From NCBI GenBank assembly GCA_025453975.1, contig JALOPI010000007.1:1-64000 (forward strand): a stretch of 64,000 nt of DNA. Direction: 5' to 3'. The position numbers and the translations under genes are program-made. A model generated the notes under the pieces. The model saw only the letters and a program-made list of their open reading frames with translations. It was not told the origin of the DNA and searched no databases. Numbering within the stretch: the stretch's first letter is position 1; the number at the start of each line of letters is the position of its first letter. The stretch comes from Syntrophobacteraceae bacterium (lineage in GTDB: Bacteria; Desulfobacterota; Syntrophobacteria; Syntrophobacterales; Syntrophobacteraceae). This document shows positions 48,931 through 58,281 of the stretch, one piece after another.

Positions 48931-50046
48931 TCATCCAGCGCAGTCCAGCTCCACAAGGATTCCCTCCTCTCCCTCGGCGGGATAGCGGGCGTCATAGTCT
49001 CGACCTGCCGCAAGCGCGGCGTTTTCCCAGGGAATGGTGTGCTCGTTCCGGTAGTTGAACCAGAGGGTGGGCTTCCGGACGGACCACTGGATGACGGCTT
49101 CCATGGCGGCCAGGTCGGGGTGGTCGTGGATGTCGCCATTGGTGCTGACGAGGAAGTGCTCGGCGTCCACCAGGCCCAGCAGCTCCTTGGAAATGTTGGC
49201 GCGGCTCCCGTGGTGGGACATCTTGAAGGCATCGACCTTGAGCCGTTTTTCCCCCGGCGGGATGAGGCGCTTGATGGAGTCGCAGAGGACCCGCGTGTGG
49301 GCGTCGGCGAGAAAGAGGCAGCTTCGGCCTTCGAACGCGGCGAGAAAGGCGATGCTGCTGCCGTTGGCCTTGGAGGAGTCGGGCTTGAGCTGTTTCTGCA
49401 GGGCGGCGCTGAAGTCGTCGGGGCCTCCCAGGAGCCCTTCCTCGGGGTGGTATCGGGTGGCGTTCGCCAGCTGGTCCCAGGCGGCGTCCAGGTCTCCGGG
49501 GTCCAGGCCGAACTTCTGGACGTCCTTTTCCCACTTGCCGGCCATGCTCTTGAGCCGGTTGGCATCCGGCGACAGGAGAGTGATCTTCATGCCCTCCTCG
49601 AGAACCACTTCGGGGAGGGGCTCGCCGGGGGTCACCACCACCGCGTTACGGTCGAAGGCCCGGTTCCACTCGTCGAAGGCCCTGCGGCGGAGGAGGGCGC
49701 TCAGGAAATCCCCTTCCCGCCCTCCCAGGTCCCTCGATTCCTCCATGTGCCGCCAGCCGTTGAACCAGATGTCCGCGGGCTCGATGGGCCACCGGCTGCG
49801 CTTTTCCGCGAAGAGCCGGATGAGGCCCTCGATGTGGTCCGTGTCCACGTGGCTCACCACCACCAGCTCCAGCCCCCGCTCCCCGTCAGGCAGGGCATTC
49901 AGCCGATCGACGATCCGGGGGTAGGCGGCGATGGGGCCACCGTCGATGAGGATCCGCCGGGTGGTGGCACCGCGCCCGTACTCCACCAGGAGGGCGTCGC
50001 CGTGGCGGGCCGGGAGCATATGGATTCGGAAAAATGCGTCGGACAT
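48931..50046 (-). CDS. Metallo-beta-lactamase-fold hydrolase, ComEC/Rec2-type
   Basis: A 371-residue MBL-fold protein. SHVDTDHIEGL is the HxDxDH zinc motif, followed by a His in SHHGSRANIS and FLADAHTRVL, the ComEC C-terminal-domain pattern; the TNGDIHDHPDLAAM segment gives further ligands. There is no signal peptide or membrane span, so it is a stand-alone cytoplasmic enzyme. ComEC-type MBL domains are nucleases or phosphodiesterases. Its ATG shares one base with the stop of the CHAT gene (TGATG), so the two proteins are made together. Stand-alone ComEC-like MBL proteins coupled to caspase-like proteases recur in bacterial conflict loci; the role here is inferred. Confidence 0.85.
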   Translation of the reverse strand: MSDAFFRIHMLPARHGDALLVEYGRGATTRRILIDGGPIAAYPRIVDRLNALPDGERGLELVVVSHVDTDHIEGLIRLFAEKRSRWPIEPADIWFNGWRHMEESRDLGGREGDFLSALLRRRAFDEWNRAFDRNAVVVTPGEPLPEVVLEEGMKITLLSPDANRLKSMAGKWEKDVQKFGLDPGDLDAAWDQLANATRYHPEEGLLGGPDDFSAALQKQLKPDSSKANGSSIAFLAAFEGRSCLFLADAHTRVLCDSIKRLIPPGEKRLKVDAFKMSHHGSRANISKELLGLVDAEHFLVSTNGDIHDHPDLAAMEAVIQWSVRKPTLWFNYRNEHTIPWENAALAAGRDYDARYPAEGEEGILVELDCAG

Positions 50047-52946
50047 CAAGACTCCTTTCCGTTGAGCTTCCAGTCGGCATCGCCGAAGGCCACCACGCAG
50101 AGCGCCATGAGCAGCCCGTCCTGGAGTGCCTTCCGCTTGATGGAGCGCATCACCTCCCCGAGCCGCTCCGGATTTTCACCATCCCCCTCGGTCCGGAGCC
50201 CCTCGACGATCTGTTGGGCGACCCGCGCCGCGTGCCCGCCGAAGACGGTGGCGATGGTGCCGATGACAATGGCCGCGCCTTTTCTGCGGAAGACCGCCAC
50301 GTGGCTCCCGTAGTCCATGGCCGTGCCGACCGTGTCGCAGCCCAGAAGGGCGGCGACGGGGCTGATGGAGGAGCCCTCGGGGCGGACATGGGATTCCTTG
50401 ATCTGAATGCTCTTGATGGTCTTGCCCCCGATCTCGAGGGTAGCCTTGGCCCCATGGCCGTCGGTGTGCGGCAGGGCGACGATCAGGCTCGGGCTCCACT
50501 GCTGGACCAGCTCGGCCCACTGGGTCCAGTCGCTGGCCCGCTGGGGCGCGCGGCCCGTGCGCGATTCCAGGGCGGCCAGCACCGGCGCCAGGAGCTCATC
50601 CTCCACCCGCTTGCTTGCGGCCACCACGGCTGTGCCGCCGAGGAGCAGCTCGGCCCGGCCGGCGGCGCATTCGGACTGCAGAAAGACCTCGCGCCCTTCC
50701 CGGGCGAGCTCTGGGGTGTAAACGTGGCGCTCGATCACCTTGCTCACGCCCCAGAAGCCCAGGGGGCAGACGGTCTTGCCGCTCAGGGTGTCGCAGCTTT
50801 CCGAGCATTTCCCTTCCCGCGCCTCCGCCATCCAGCGGGGGCAGATGGCGGCGTCGTCGTCGGGGGTCTCGTGCTCGTAGATGAGCTCGAACGGCACCAG
50901 CGCGTCGCTCCGTGTGCTGACCACCTGGATGTACTCCATGGCGGCGATTTCGGGACGGTTGGTCGGAGCCATGAGCTGATCTTCCACGAGGGAGCCGTGG
51001 AGCTGGCGGCCCAGCTGAGCGAGCTCCACGAGGAGAGCGCGGTTCTTGGGGGAATCGAGGCTTCCGCTGTAATCCTTGACGGATTTGGCGACGCGGCTGA
51101 GGGCGTCGTTGATCTCCGAGGTGATGGCGCTGCAGTCCGAGATGTCCGCGATCCAGGCATGGCGGTCTGAGATGGCCTGGAGGCGGGGACGCTGGTCCGC
51201 GGCGTGGTTGACGACCATCGCGAGGTCGAACCGCCGCCGCTGATCCAGGTCGCCGATGTTGGCCCGCACCAGGACGAGGTCCGCCAGCTCGATGGAGGCG
51301 TCGGCGGCAATGGCATCTTCGTCCTGAACGACGGCGGCCTTGAGGACGGCCGTCTGCAGGACTCGCCCCCGGTGCAGCACCGTGATCCTCCCTTCGAAGC
51401 GGTGGTGCCTGCCAGGGACGAAGCGGAATTCACACTCGGTGCTGGGGCCGTCCCTTCGGAGCCGGATGAGCCTGCGCTGGGGCTGGCTCAGATGGTGAGG
51501 CTCGGTGAGAACGACGGTGAGGCGCCAGGTGTCCAGCTCCCCGGGGAGCAGCTCCTCGGGGAAAGCCTCGGGAAGCGACGTCCAGGTCTCGTCCGGCGGG
51601 CCGATGCGCACGCGGGCCAGGGTAGGGAGTCCGCGAATGTAAGCCCTCGTTTCAGGCTGGTATCTTCCGCTTCTCCTGATGAGGGACTGCTGCTGCAGGA
51701 AGCGGCGTGCCCTCTGCCGCCGAGCTTCCTCCGGAACCTCCGCGCGCCTGATGGCCCTGCTGATTTTGGCCATGCCCGTGGCCCCGCTGCTCTCGGCAAG
51801 AAAAGTCACGTCCTTCTGGTGACGGGTGAAGGTCTCGAGCGCCGCCGCCGCCAGGGGGTGATGGGGAAGGTCCCCGGCCGGCATGGTCAGCCGGTCGAAA
51901 GTGTCCGGCTCCAGGGGGAGCTTTGTGCCTTTGGGCAGATCCGCCAGTCGACCCCGGATGGTGTCCAGAAGGAGGCTGACTCGAAAATCCCGGATCTCGG
52001 GGCTCAGGAAGACGACGGTGCCCGCCTCGTCCGAGGGCGAAAAAGCCCTGGAAACGCAGACATCCACCGGCAGGTCGTGGGAAAGGCATTCCACGAAGGC
52101 GTTCAGGCTCCACGCCCACGATGCGTCCGACAGGCCGGGATGCAGGAAGACGAAACCGTTGGCCCGGCTTTCGGCTGCCGCCGCGGCCAGCCGCTGGGGC
52201 CAGGCCGGATGCCCGTCATCCAGGTCGCCGCGCACGATGATGCCGATGCATTTCCGGGCGCCCGGAAGATCGACGAGGGTCTGGAGCAGCCGCCGGATTC
52301 CCCCGTCGAAAACCAGGATGTCGCAGTCGACGTTGTCCCGGTCGATGGCCACGGTCTCGGCGAGGTCGTTGGCCGGCCAGAAAGCGAGACCTTCCCTGAG
52401 AGCCTTCTCGGCTCCGTTCCCCGGGAAATAGCCAATGCGCAGGGGCCAGGTCCAGGGGCTGGGGGGCAGGGGAGCCTCGAACTGGATGTAAAGGGATTTG
52501 CCGGAGGGGCTGGCCTCCGTCAGGACCCGGAGCCAGGGGGTCACGGGATCCCGGACGGGGTATCGCGTGACCGCGATCCGTGGGGCCAGCTCGGGGGGAA
52601 TGTTGAGCTGTCTCCAGGCATGAGCCACCACGATGGGCTCGATTTCGGCCAGGGGAAAGGAGTTGGCCCCCACGTGCAGCACCTGGTCGGGCGAGGGGAA
52701 GTGCCAGTCCACCGTTTCCTGCTGGTGGATGGTTTTCCCCGCGACCTCCGCCAGCAGCCGATGGAGGTCGGCCTCGCCGGGGGAGGGGAAGCCGGTTGAG
52801 CCCTCCACCGGGCCGGGAGTGATCTTCACTCCAGCCGTTGGCGACGCGGAAATCCGGGCCAGGAGACCCAGCCCAAGGAATGCATCGGCGAAATCCCTGT
52901 CGCCGATCCCCAGTCCCCACCGCTGCCAGAAATCGAATCCCTGCAT
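50046..52946 (-). CDS. Large CHAT (caspase-like) domain protein
   Basis: A 966-residue protein with AGGAGG five bases before the ATG. The C-terminal 170 residues are a CHAT protease: the catalytic His lies in ALPHTDGHG (His827/His831), the Cys in ALLGCDTVG (Cys870), followed by the AIVIGTIATVFGGHAARVAQQIV helix. At about 702-727 four cysteines (702, 714, 718, 727) may bind zinc. An N-terminal segment (about residues 195-300) has a second caspase-like pattern (ILVFDGGIRRLLQTLV, NGFVFLHPGLSDASW) without the dyad, so possibly a degenerate copy. The middle, about 400-650, has no family I recognise. It is coupled to an MBL hydrolase gene and probably acts as a triggered protease. Confidence 0.78.
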   Translation of the reverse strand: MQGFDFWQRWGLGIGDRDFADAFLGLGLLARISASPTAGVKITPGPVEGSTGFPSPGEADLHRLLAEVAGKTIHQQETVDWHFPSPDQVLHVGANSFPLAEIEPIVVAHAWRQLNIPPELAPRIAVTRYPVRDPVTPWLRVLTEASPSGKSLYIQFEAPLPPSPWTWPLRIGYFPGNGAEKALREGLAFWPANDLAETVAIDRDNVDCDILVFDGGIRRLLQTLVDLPGARKCIGIIVRGDLDDGHPAWPQRLAAAAAESRANGFVFLHPGLSDASWAWSLNAFVECLSHDLPVDVCVSRAFSPSDEAGTVVFLSPEIRDFRVSLLLDTIRGRLADLPKGTKLPLEPDTFDRLTMPAGDLPHHPLAAAALETFTRHQKDVTFLAESSGATGMAKISRAIRRAEVPEEARRQRARRFLQQQSLIRRSGRYQPETRAYIRGLPTLARVRIGPPDETWTSLPEAFPEELLPGELDTWRLTVVLTEPHHLSQPQRRLIRLRRDGPSTECEFRFVPGRHHRFEGRITVLHRGRVLQTAVLKAAVVQDEDAIAADASIELADLVLVRANIGDLDQRRRFDLAMVVNHAADQRPRLQAISDRHAWIADISDCSAITSEINDALSRVAKSVKDYSGSLDSPKNRALLVELAQLGRQLHGSLVEDQLMAPTNRPEIAAMEYIQVVSTRSDALVPFELIYEHETPDDDAAICPRWMAEAREGKCSESCDTLSGKTVCPLGFWGVSKVIERHVYTPELAREGREVFLQSECAAGRAELLLGGTAVVAASKRVEDELLAPVLAALESRTGRAPQRASDWTQWAELVQQWSPSLIVALPHTDGHGAKATLEIGGKTIKSIQIKESHVRPEGSSISPVAALLGCDTVGTAMDYGSHVAVFRRKGAAIVIGTIATVFGGHAARVAQQIVEGLRTEGDGENPERLGEVMRSIKRKALQDGLLMALCVVAFGDADWKLNGKES

Positions 52947-53259
52947 GGATGCCTCCTGTCTGAATGGAATCCCAGGCGGGCCGACCCGGCCTCGGGCGCT
53001 TCATGCTGCACGTTACGGACTGAGGCACACCAATTCTGCGTGGAGAGGACGAGAGGACGCTGGTCCATCGCCGTGACCCGCCCGGGGCCGGCGAAAGCCT
53101 GGCTCGTTGGTCGAATGAATGGCACAAAACCAGCCGACTTGCAAGGACCTGCCGAGGGATGTTTTCTGGTGGGCCGTCACCGTTCGACGGAACGGGGATT
53201 CTGGGGCGATCCCCCGGCCTGGGCCGAAGTACGACGGGGCTCTCGGCGGGCCTTGAGGA
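52947..53259. other. Upstream region of the CHAT-MBL operon
   Basis: 313 bases between the Lgt-like gene and the CHAT gene, both leftward. No gene and no clear terminator or promoter pair seen; the CHAT promoter must lie here if the pair is independently expressed. Confidence 0.35.
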
Positions 53260-54312
53260 TCAGATGCGATCTTCCTTGACGTGGAAGGAGATGCTCGATC
53301 CGGTTACGGTGCTGCGCCCCGTGTAGAGGAATATCGACACCCACAGGCCCTGGAGCACGAGGAGGAGGCCGGGGCTCCACAGCGCCTTGAGCCCCTGGAT
53401 GATGCTCGGCGGCATGACATCCGCCTCGGGAAGGACCCACCGAGCCAGGAAAGCATAAACAATGGAGAGGATGGCCATGATCTGGTAGGCCGATACGGGC
53501 TGCTCGCCCCGGTAGTCCGCCCGCAGGAGCTCGGAGAAGGCTCGCCAGGCCTGGGTCACACCGGCCGCGAGGAGGAACGAGGCTCCAAAGAACGAGCTCA
53601 GGAAAAGGCCCATGGAGATCAGTCCCGTGGCGATGTATCCCACGGCCGTCAGGGCCTGGACGGGGATCACGGCCCGCCCGTCGAGCTGGCTGGCATAGGC
53701 GATTTTTTTGGTTTTTCCATGAAATACGAAGTGCCGATTGCCGAAAGTTCTGGCCCAGAATGGAGGGGATGATTCGAGAGACCGGCCGTAACAGCAGCCG
53801 AAGCTGATGCAGGCCAGGCGGCCGATGCCTTCGCCGAAGGCGTAGGAGACGGCGAGGGCGGAAAGCACCGCCAGGCTCGGCATGGGCTGGCTTCCAAGGA
53901 AGGCCAGGATGCCATTGAGGAGGACGATGGCCCAGGGGGCCATGACCATTCCCACGAAGGATGCCCCTCCGACGGTGAAGGTGTGGCGCTTGTTCTCCAC
54001 GATACGGGCGACCCAGCGGGAGGCTGGAACGCATAGCGCCAGCACTGCCGCCATCAGGGCGCAGGCGGCCAGTCGGGGGATGGCGATGGAGCCGGTCAGG
54101 ACCAGAAACAGGATGACGCCGAATGTGTAGGCCGAAGCGCTCAGGGCGCCGTACCAGGTGAGGTTGATGCCCTCCCAGGCGCCCCCCGCCCCCCTGGCCT
54201 GGGGAACGGCCGCCAGAAACTGCCACTCCTCATCCGGGAAATGCTGGAAAGCCCAGCGAAGCACCAGCCCGAGGGCCCCTCCCAGCAAACCGACGAAAAT
54301 CAGGTTGATCAC
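53260..54312 (-). CDS. Lgt-like (prolipoprotein diacylglyceryl transferase family) membrane protein
   Basis: A 350-residue protein with about seven to eight membrane spans, starting at GTG 54312. GEGIGRLACISFGCCYGR matches the Lgt signature region in its divergent GRxGCFxxGCCYGR form. The N-terminal third and the extended C-terminal spans differ from housekeeping Lgt, and the HGG motif is not obvious, so this is probably a paralogue with a different glycerolipid-transfer role. It is 22 bases after a phosphatidylserine decarboxylase-like gene, suggesting a joint lipid-modifying pathway. Confidence 0.7.
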   Translation of the reverse strand: MINLIFVGLLGGALGLVLRWAFQHFPDEEWQFLAAVPQARGAGGAWEGINLTWYGALSASAYTFGVILFLVLTGSIAIPRLAACALMAAVLALCVPASRWVARIVENKRHTFTVGGASFVGMVMAPWAIVLLNGILAFLGSQPMPSLAVLSALAVSYAFGEGIGRLACISFGCCYGRSLESSPPFWARTFGNRHFVFHGKTKKIAYASQLDGRAVIPVQALTAVGYIATGLISMGLFLSSFFGASFLLAAGVTQAWRAFSELLRADYRGEQPVSAYQIMAILSIVYAFLARWVLPEADVMPPSIIQGLKALWSPGLLLVLQGLWVSIFLYTGRSTVTGSSISFHVKEDRI

Positions 54313-54334
54313 GGTCCTTGTCTCCCTCCTCCCT

Positions 54335-55408
54335 TCATGATGGTCCCATGGGGTCCCTCGAGGCAGCTCGAAGCTCCGCCCCTCGGTCCAGCGCCATGCC
54401 GATGGTGGACCGGACCCTGAGGTCGGTCTCCACCAGCGGTCGTCCAAATCCCTCGGAGAAGCGGCTCGAGGCCCCGGGTCTCCGCATGTTCTCCAGGAGG
54501 TCCATGGAGAATCGCACCCGATGGGGCTGGAAGAGCAGAACATCCGTGCTGCTGCCCGGGCGATAGAGGCTTTTGGGCCTCCCCCGCTTCAGGAGCATAC
54601 CCTTCCGGACGGACCTGGGGTCGTCGTAGCCCTCGTCGCTGTAGCACTGGACGATGTCTCCGATCATGAGGGCCACGATCTCGATCATGGCCACGAGCCC
54701 CGCACGGGTTCCGCCGTCGACGTCGGTATCCAGGATGGTGACCACGCGCTTGTTCTTGGAGTAGGGAGTCACGGCGGCCACGACGGCCCCTGGGTTGCAC
54801 GAGTGGTATGCTCCGGGGATTTCATAGATGTCCACGACTCGGCCGGTCACGGGAGCGTGGTTGTAGTGGTACTTGTCCGGTGTCAGGCGGAAGACCGCGT
54901 AGTCGCCCCGGGCGAACGCGTCCAGCCAGCGGGTCTTGTCCAGGCCGAGGAGCTCCGTGAAGTGAAAGAACTTCTCCTTCAGCACCAGGCACGAGGTATC
55001 CCGAAAGGACCCCAGGAGGGCTCGGGCGTCCGCCGGTGACACGACGGCACGCGGATCGCTCTCCATGGGGCGGCACTCCCAGTAGCGGATTCTTCGCTCG
55101 AACACATCCCGAAGGGTCCGCATGTCTTCGGGGGGATCCAGGGCTTCGGACCAGTCGATGCCCAGATTGCGCTGAAGGTCGGGGTCGTGTCGCCAGCCTG
55201 CCCGCAGGGTCAGGTCGAAGCTCACGAATCCCAGGAGCTTGGAGATCCTGGGGCTCGTCAGGATGTCGAAGAGCCGTCCCGGCTTCTCCCGGTTCGTCGA
55301 GTAGATCTGGTTCAGGAGCCGGTCGGCGATGAGCTTCTCGGTGCGGGCCCTACCGGTTTGCCGTTCGACATACTGGTGCTCCATCAGGGGGGGATGCCGG
55401 AATCTCAT
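54335..55408 (-). CDS. Phosphatidylserine decarboxylase-like protein (GSST type)
   Basis: A 357-residue protein. PDKYHYNHAPVTGRVVDIYE matches the Psd DYHRFHSPVDG block with its catalytic His; GAYHSCNPGAVVA and NKRVVTILDTDVDGG follow; the processing motif PGSSTDVLLF has the Gly-Ser pair of pyruvoyl formation in the GSST form used by long Psd enzymes. A long N-terminal region of about 150 residues has no counterpart in E. coli Psd and there is no membrane span. The start at 55408 lies inside the upstream gene (59-base overlap), with GGAG 13 bases before it; ATG 55384 is an alternative. Substrate may be phosphatidylserine or another phosphoserine-type lipid. Confidence 0.8.
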   Translation of the reverse strand: MRFRHPPLMEHQYVERQTGRARTEKLIADRLLNQIYSTNREKPGRLFDILTSPRISKLLGFVSFDLTLRAGWRHDPDLQRNLGIDWSEALDPPEDMRTLRDVFERRIRYWECRPMESDPRAVVSPADARALLGSFRDTSCLVLKEKFFHFTELLGLDKTRWLDAFARGDYAVFRLTPDKYHYNHAPVTGRVVDIYEIPGAYHSCNPGAVVAAVTPYSKNKRVVTILDTDVDGGTRAGLVAMIEIVALMIGDIVQCYSDEGYDDPRSVRKGMLLKRGRPKSLYRPGSSTDVLLFQPHRVRFSMDLLENMRRPGASSRFSEGFGRPLVETDLRVRSTIGMALDRGAELRAASRDPMGPS

Positions 55409-57818
55409 GGTAGGTCGAGCTCTCCTTTTCCAGGTCGCGGGCCACGGTGATGAGCACCAGATCGATGAGCTTGAGGATCTCATCGCTGGTGAGGCTTTCA
55501 TCCGCTGCGCGCTTCCTGATCCGACTCAGGAATTCCGTGGCGGGGACTTCCCCGCAGACGTCAGCGAAAAGGGGCCGGTACGCCTCCTCGTCCAGGTCGT
55601 AGGCCCCGTCCATGGCCTTCAGGTCTTCTTCGAGAACCACCATGGCTTCCGCCGTGTGCCGCTTCCGGAGGGTGCCCCGGTAGTAGCGCTCGGCCGCCGC
55701 GTTGAATTCCCTGGCCCTGGCCCGCATGGGGGATCGGGCCCCCAGCTCCTCGAGGATGCCCCGCTCCAGCTTTCCGCCCGCGCCGGCTTCTCCCGGGTGG
55801 CTCAGCCTCTCCAGCAGATCCTGGAGGGTGGATCCCAGGTCGAGGAGTCCGACGAGGTCGTCGGCTTCGCGCAGGAGGAGCTGGGCCAGGGCCTTTCGAT
55901 ATTCGGCGTGGTAGACCCTCAGGTACCCCGGATAGCGCCGGCTGAGCCGGACGCGGTCAGTGCCCTGGATGACCTGTCTCAGGAAGCGGTTTCCCGTGTC
56001 CTGCCGCACATAGAACGTGGGGATGCCGATGGCGCCGCCGAAGAAGATCTGTCGCCTTTCGCTCTCCACGCTGGGGTCATCGGGGATGTCGCCGAGGCTG
56101 ACCCGCCCCTCGGCGATGAGCTTGAGGGCGAATCCGGTCACCAGGACCTGGAGGCTGGCCCCATGGCCCAGGTCGTCCAGGAGGGAATGGAACAGGCTGT
56201 AATACCTCCCTTCGAAGCCGCTGAACCCCACCTGGTGCTGCTCGCGAAGGCGGTAGAGCATGTAGAGCGCCATGCGGGAGTCGAAAACCCCCAGCTCGGT
56301 CAGCTCGGCCTTGAGGCGATCCCCGTTGCCAAGACGCCCGTCCAGGGCGGGGCTGCCCTCGGTGCTCATGAGGGCCACGAAATAGTCGATGAGCCGGAAG
56401 TCGGGCACCAGGTCGCCCTTGAGGTTGAGGACCCACGCCAGGGCCCGGTCCAGCCACTCGGGGCCGAATGGGGTCACGGCGCAGCCGAGAACGCGCAGGC
56501 TCGCCTTCTTTTTCCAGCGTCTCCAGATCATGCGCAGGTGGGTGTAGTCCAGCTCGTGAGGGAGGAATCCCAGGGCCTTTTCCGGATGGAAATCGCTGAA
56601 GTCCATGCGGTAGGGGGCGGCGCTGTAGGAGCCCACGAAAAGCGGGAGAAAGTGCTCCACCACCTTGATGATCAGGTCGCCGAGGGTCTTTTCGTCAGCC
56701 CGTGTGAATCCGGAGGAGCCGTCCTGGAGAGCCAGGGTCAGCTTGCGGCTGCCCAGGCTCAGGTGGGTGCCGTTGTTGGCCAGGCTGATGTTGGAGAGGT
56801 TGGGGAGCACCACCAGATTGCGGGTGATGATCCCCGCCTCGCGCAGCTTGGCGATGGCGTTGAGCTGGCTCCGGCTCAGGACCTGGTGGCACAGGCCCAT
56901 GTACCGGTGCTTCTCTTCCCCTCGGTCCCACCCCGACAGGCAGGGGCTCATGAATAGCTCCCGGTAGAAGGCGTCGGAGATGGAGTCGTTGAGCTCCTTC
57001 TGGCGTATGGGCGGATGCGGCGCGAAGTAGACCAGGACTTCCTGGCCGTTGGAGCGCAGCTCGAAGCGCTCGTTGGCGTACTGGACCAGGAGCTGGGTCA
57101 GGAGAAACCGTTTGGAGGTCTCCCGGGCGATGGCCCGTCCCATCCCGCGATGCGGGTGGAGTCCCACGGGGTGAAAGGAATAGGTTTCGGGCGAGGTGTT
57201 GTCGTTCAGGAAGTGAGCCATCAGGCGTAGCCCGACCTCGCGCATCCGGGGCGGCAGGTCTTCCTGGGCGCCGACGGCGTCGGCCAGGGACAGCTTGAGG
57301 AGGTAGCTGATGGGGATCCTCAGGATGTGCTCGCCGTCTTCGTGGAGAAGAAACCGGTCCAGGTCCGATCGCTGACCCATCTGGGGATCGCGCTTGTCGG
57401 CCAGCAGATCGGTGTCCAGGACCTGCCGGGCCAGGGGGGTGAGCAGCCGGAGCGGAAATCGCACCCAGCTGTTTTCCCAGACTTTTTCCCTGTTCTGGCT
57501 CAGGGTGCGCTCGAGATGGCTGACGACCTGACGGGAGGTGTCGCCGGCCGAGGCTCTTCGCATGAGGTGGGAGAACGTGCTGGAGCCAGCGATGGTCAAG
57601 GGCAGGTCCACGGTGTCCCGCTCTCCCCGGACGGCTACCTGGAGCTCGTTCTCCGTCCCGGCGGTGACGTCGTTCAGTGAGAAGGGCAGCGATTCCGAGA
57701 GGCGGTGGGACGGGGTGTGGCCGATTCCGAGCTTCTGGAGGATGGACTGGATGGACGGGGTGGCCTTGCGAGCCGCACCCCAGCTCCTCTCCCATTCCGA
57801 TCTTTTATGGCGGATCAT
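55350..57818 (-). CDS. Unrecognised 822-residue protein of a lipid-linked operon
   Basis: I do not recognise this family. The frame is long, with strong third-position G/C bias and no competing good frame. The product is predicted cytoplasmic, without signal or membrane span. Distinct blocks are HFLNDNTSPETYSFHPVG, a leucine-rich SKRFLLTQLLVQYANERF, NLSNISLANNGTHLSLG, and YRMDFSDFHPEKALGFLPH. The Asn/His-rich blocks look like active-site or ligand-binding loops of an enzyme. It overlaps the Psd-like gene by 59 bases and so is translated with it; the Lgt-like gene completes the operon. A role in making or modifying a serine- or ethanolamine-containing lipid is an inference from context only. 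Confidence 0.7.
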   Translation of the reverse strand: MIRHKRSEWERSWGAARKATPSIQSILQKLGIGHTPSHRLSESLPFSLNDVTAGTENELQVAVRGERDTVDLPLTIAGSSTFSHLMRRASAGDTSRQVVSHLERTLSQNREKVWENSWVRFPLRLLTPLARQVLDTDLLADKRDPQMGQRSDLDRFLLHEDGEHILRIPISYLLKLSLADAVGAQEDLPPRMREVGLRLMAHFLNDNTSPETYSFHPVGLHPHRGMGRAIARETSKRFLLTQLLVQYANERFELRSNGQEVLVYFAPHPPIRQKELNDSISDAFYRELFMSPCLSGWDRGEEKHRYMGLCHQVLSRSQLNAIAKLREAGIITRNLVVLPNLSNISLANNGTHLSLGSRKLTLALQDGSSGFTRADEKTLGDLIIKVVEHFLPLFVGSYSAAPYRMDFSDFHPEKALGFLPHELDYTHLRMIWRRWKKKASLRVLGCAVTPFGPEWLDRALAWVLNLKGDLVPDFRLIDYFVALMSTEGSPALDGRLGNGDRLKAELTELGVFDSRMALYMLYRLREQHQVGFSGFEGRYYSLFHSLLDDLGHGASLQVLVTGFALKLIAEGRVSLGDIPDDPSVESERRQIFFGGAIGIPTFYVRQDTGNRFLRQVIQGTDRVRLSRRYPGYLRVYHAEYRKALAQLLLREADDLVGLLDLGSTLQDLLERLSHPGEAGAGGKLERGILEELGARSPMRARAREFNAAAERYYRGTLRKRHTAEAMVVLEEDLKAMDGAYDLDEEAYRPLFADVCGEVPATEFLSRIRKRAADESLTSDEILKLIDLVLITVARDLEKESSTYHEIPASPPDGAPVCRTANR

Positions 57819-58281
57819 GAAGGCCTCATGGCGGCTCAGCCGTGAATGCCCTCCGGCGGCGGCGACGGAGGCGGGTGAAAGAGATTATGGGGGCCGACGC
57901 CGTCGGGTCGGCAGCTTCCGCGTGAAGGTTACCTTCGCCATGAAGCTTACCGCGGCGGGATGCTCCCAATGTGACGATGGAGTGACGATTGAGTGAAGAT
58001 TCCGCCGCTGACTGCCAACCGGCCGTGGCTCGAATCGGGCGGGACGCGGGGTCCACGCGGGGGGAAGATCCGCGGTGCTCTCCCGTGAGCCTCCCGCGGC
58101 GGCCCCATGGGCCTTGACACCCGGCGCCAAATCCAATAATCCATAAAACGAGCTCAATTCACACCGGGATGCGAGTGGCGGTCGGCATGGCTCCGGCAGC
58201 TCTCCAATCCTTCCTTCCCAGCATGGAAGCAGCCCGGCCTTGGCCGGATGCGACCGGATTTCCAATGGAGATCGCCTCCAG
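57819..58281. other. Divergent intergenic region upstream of actB
   Basis: 463 bases between the leftward 822-residue gene and rightward actB. No frame looks coding; notably no multiheme cytochrome (actA, CxxCH repeats) is present. It holds a candidate promoter at 58114-58140. Confidence 0.5.
58114..58140 (+). promoter_or_regulatory. Candidate promoter for the act operon
   Basis: A perfect TTGACA (58114-58119) is followed after 15 bases by AATAAT (58135-58140); a weaker TAATCC gives the preferred 17-base spacing. About 140 bases upstream of the actB ATG. Confidence 0.35.
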
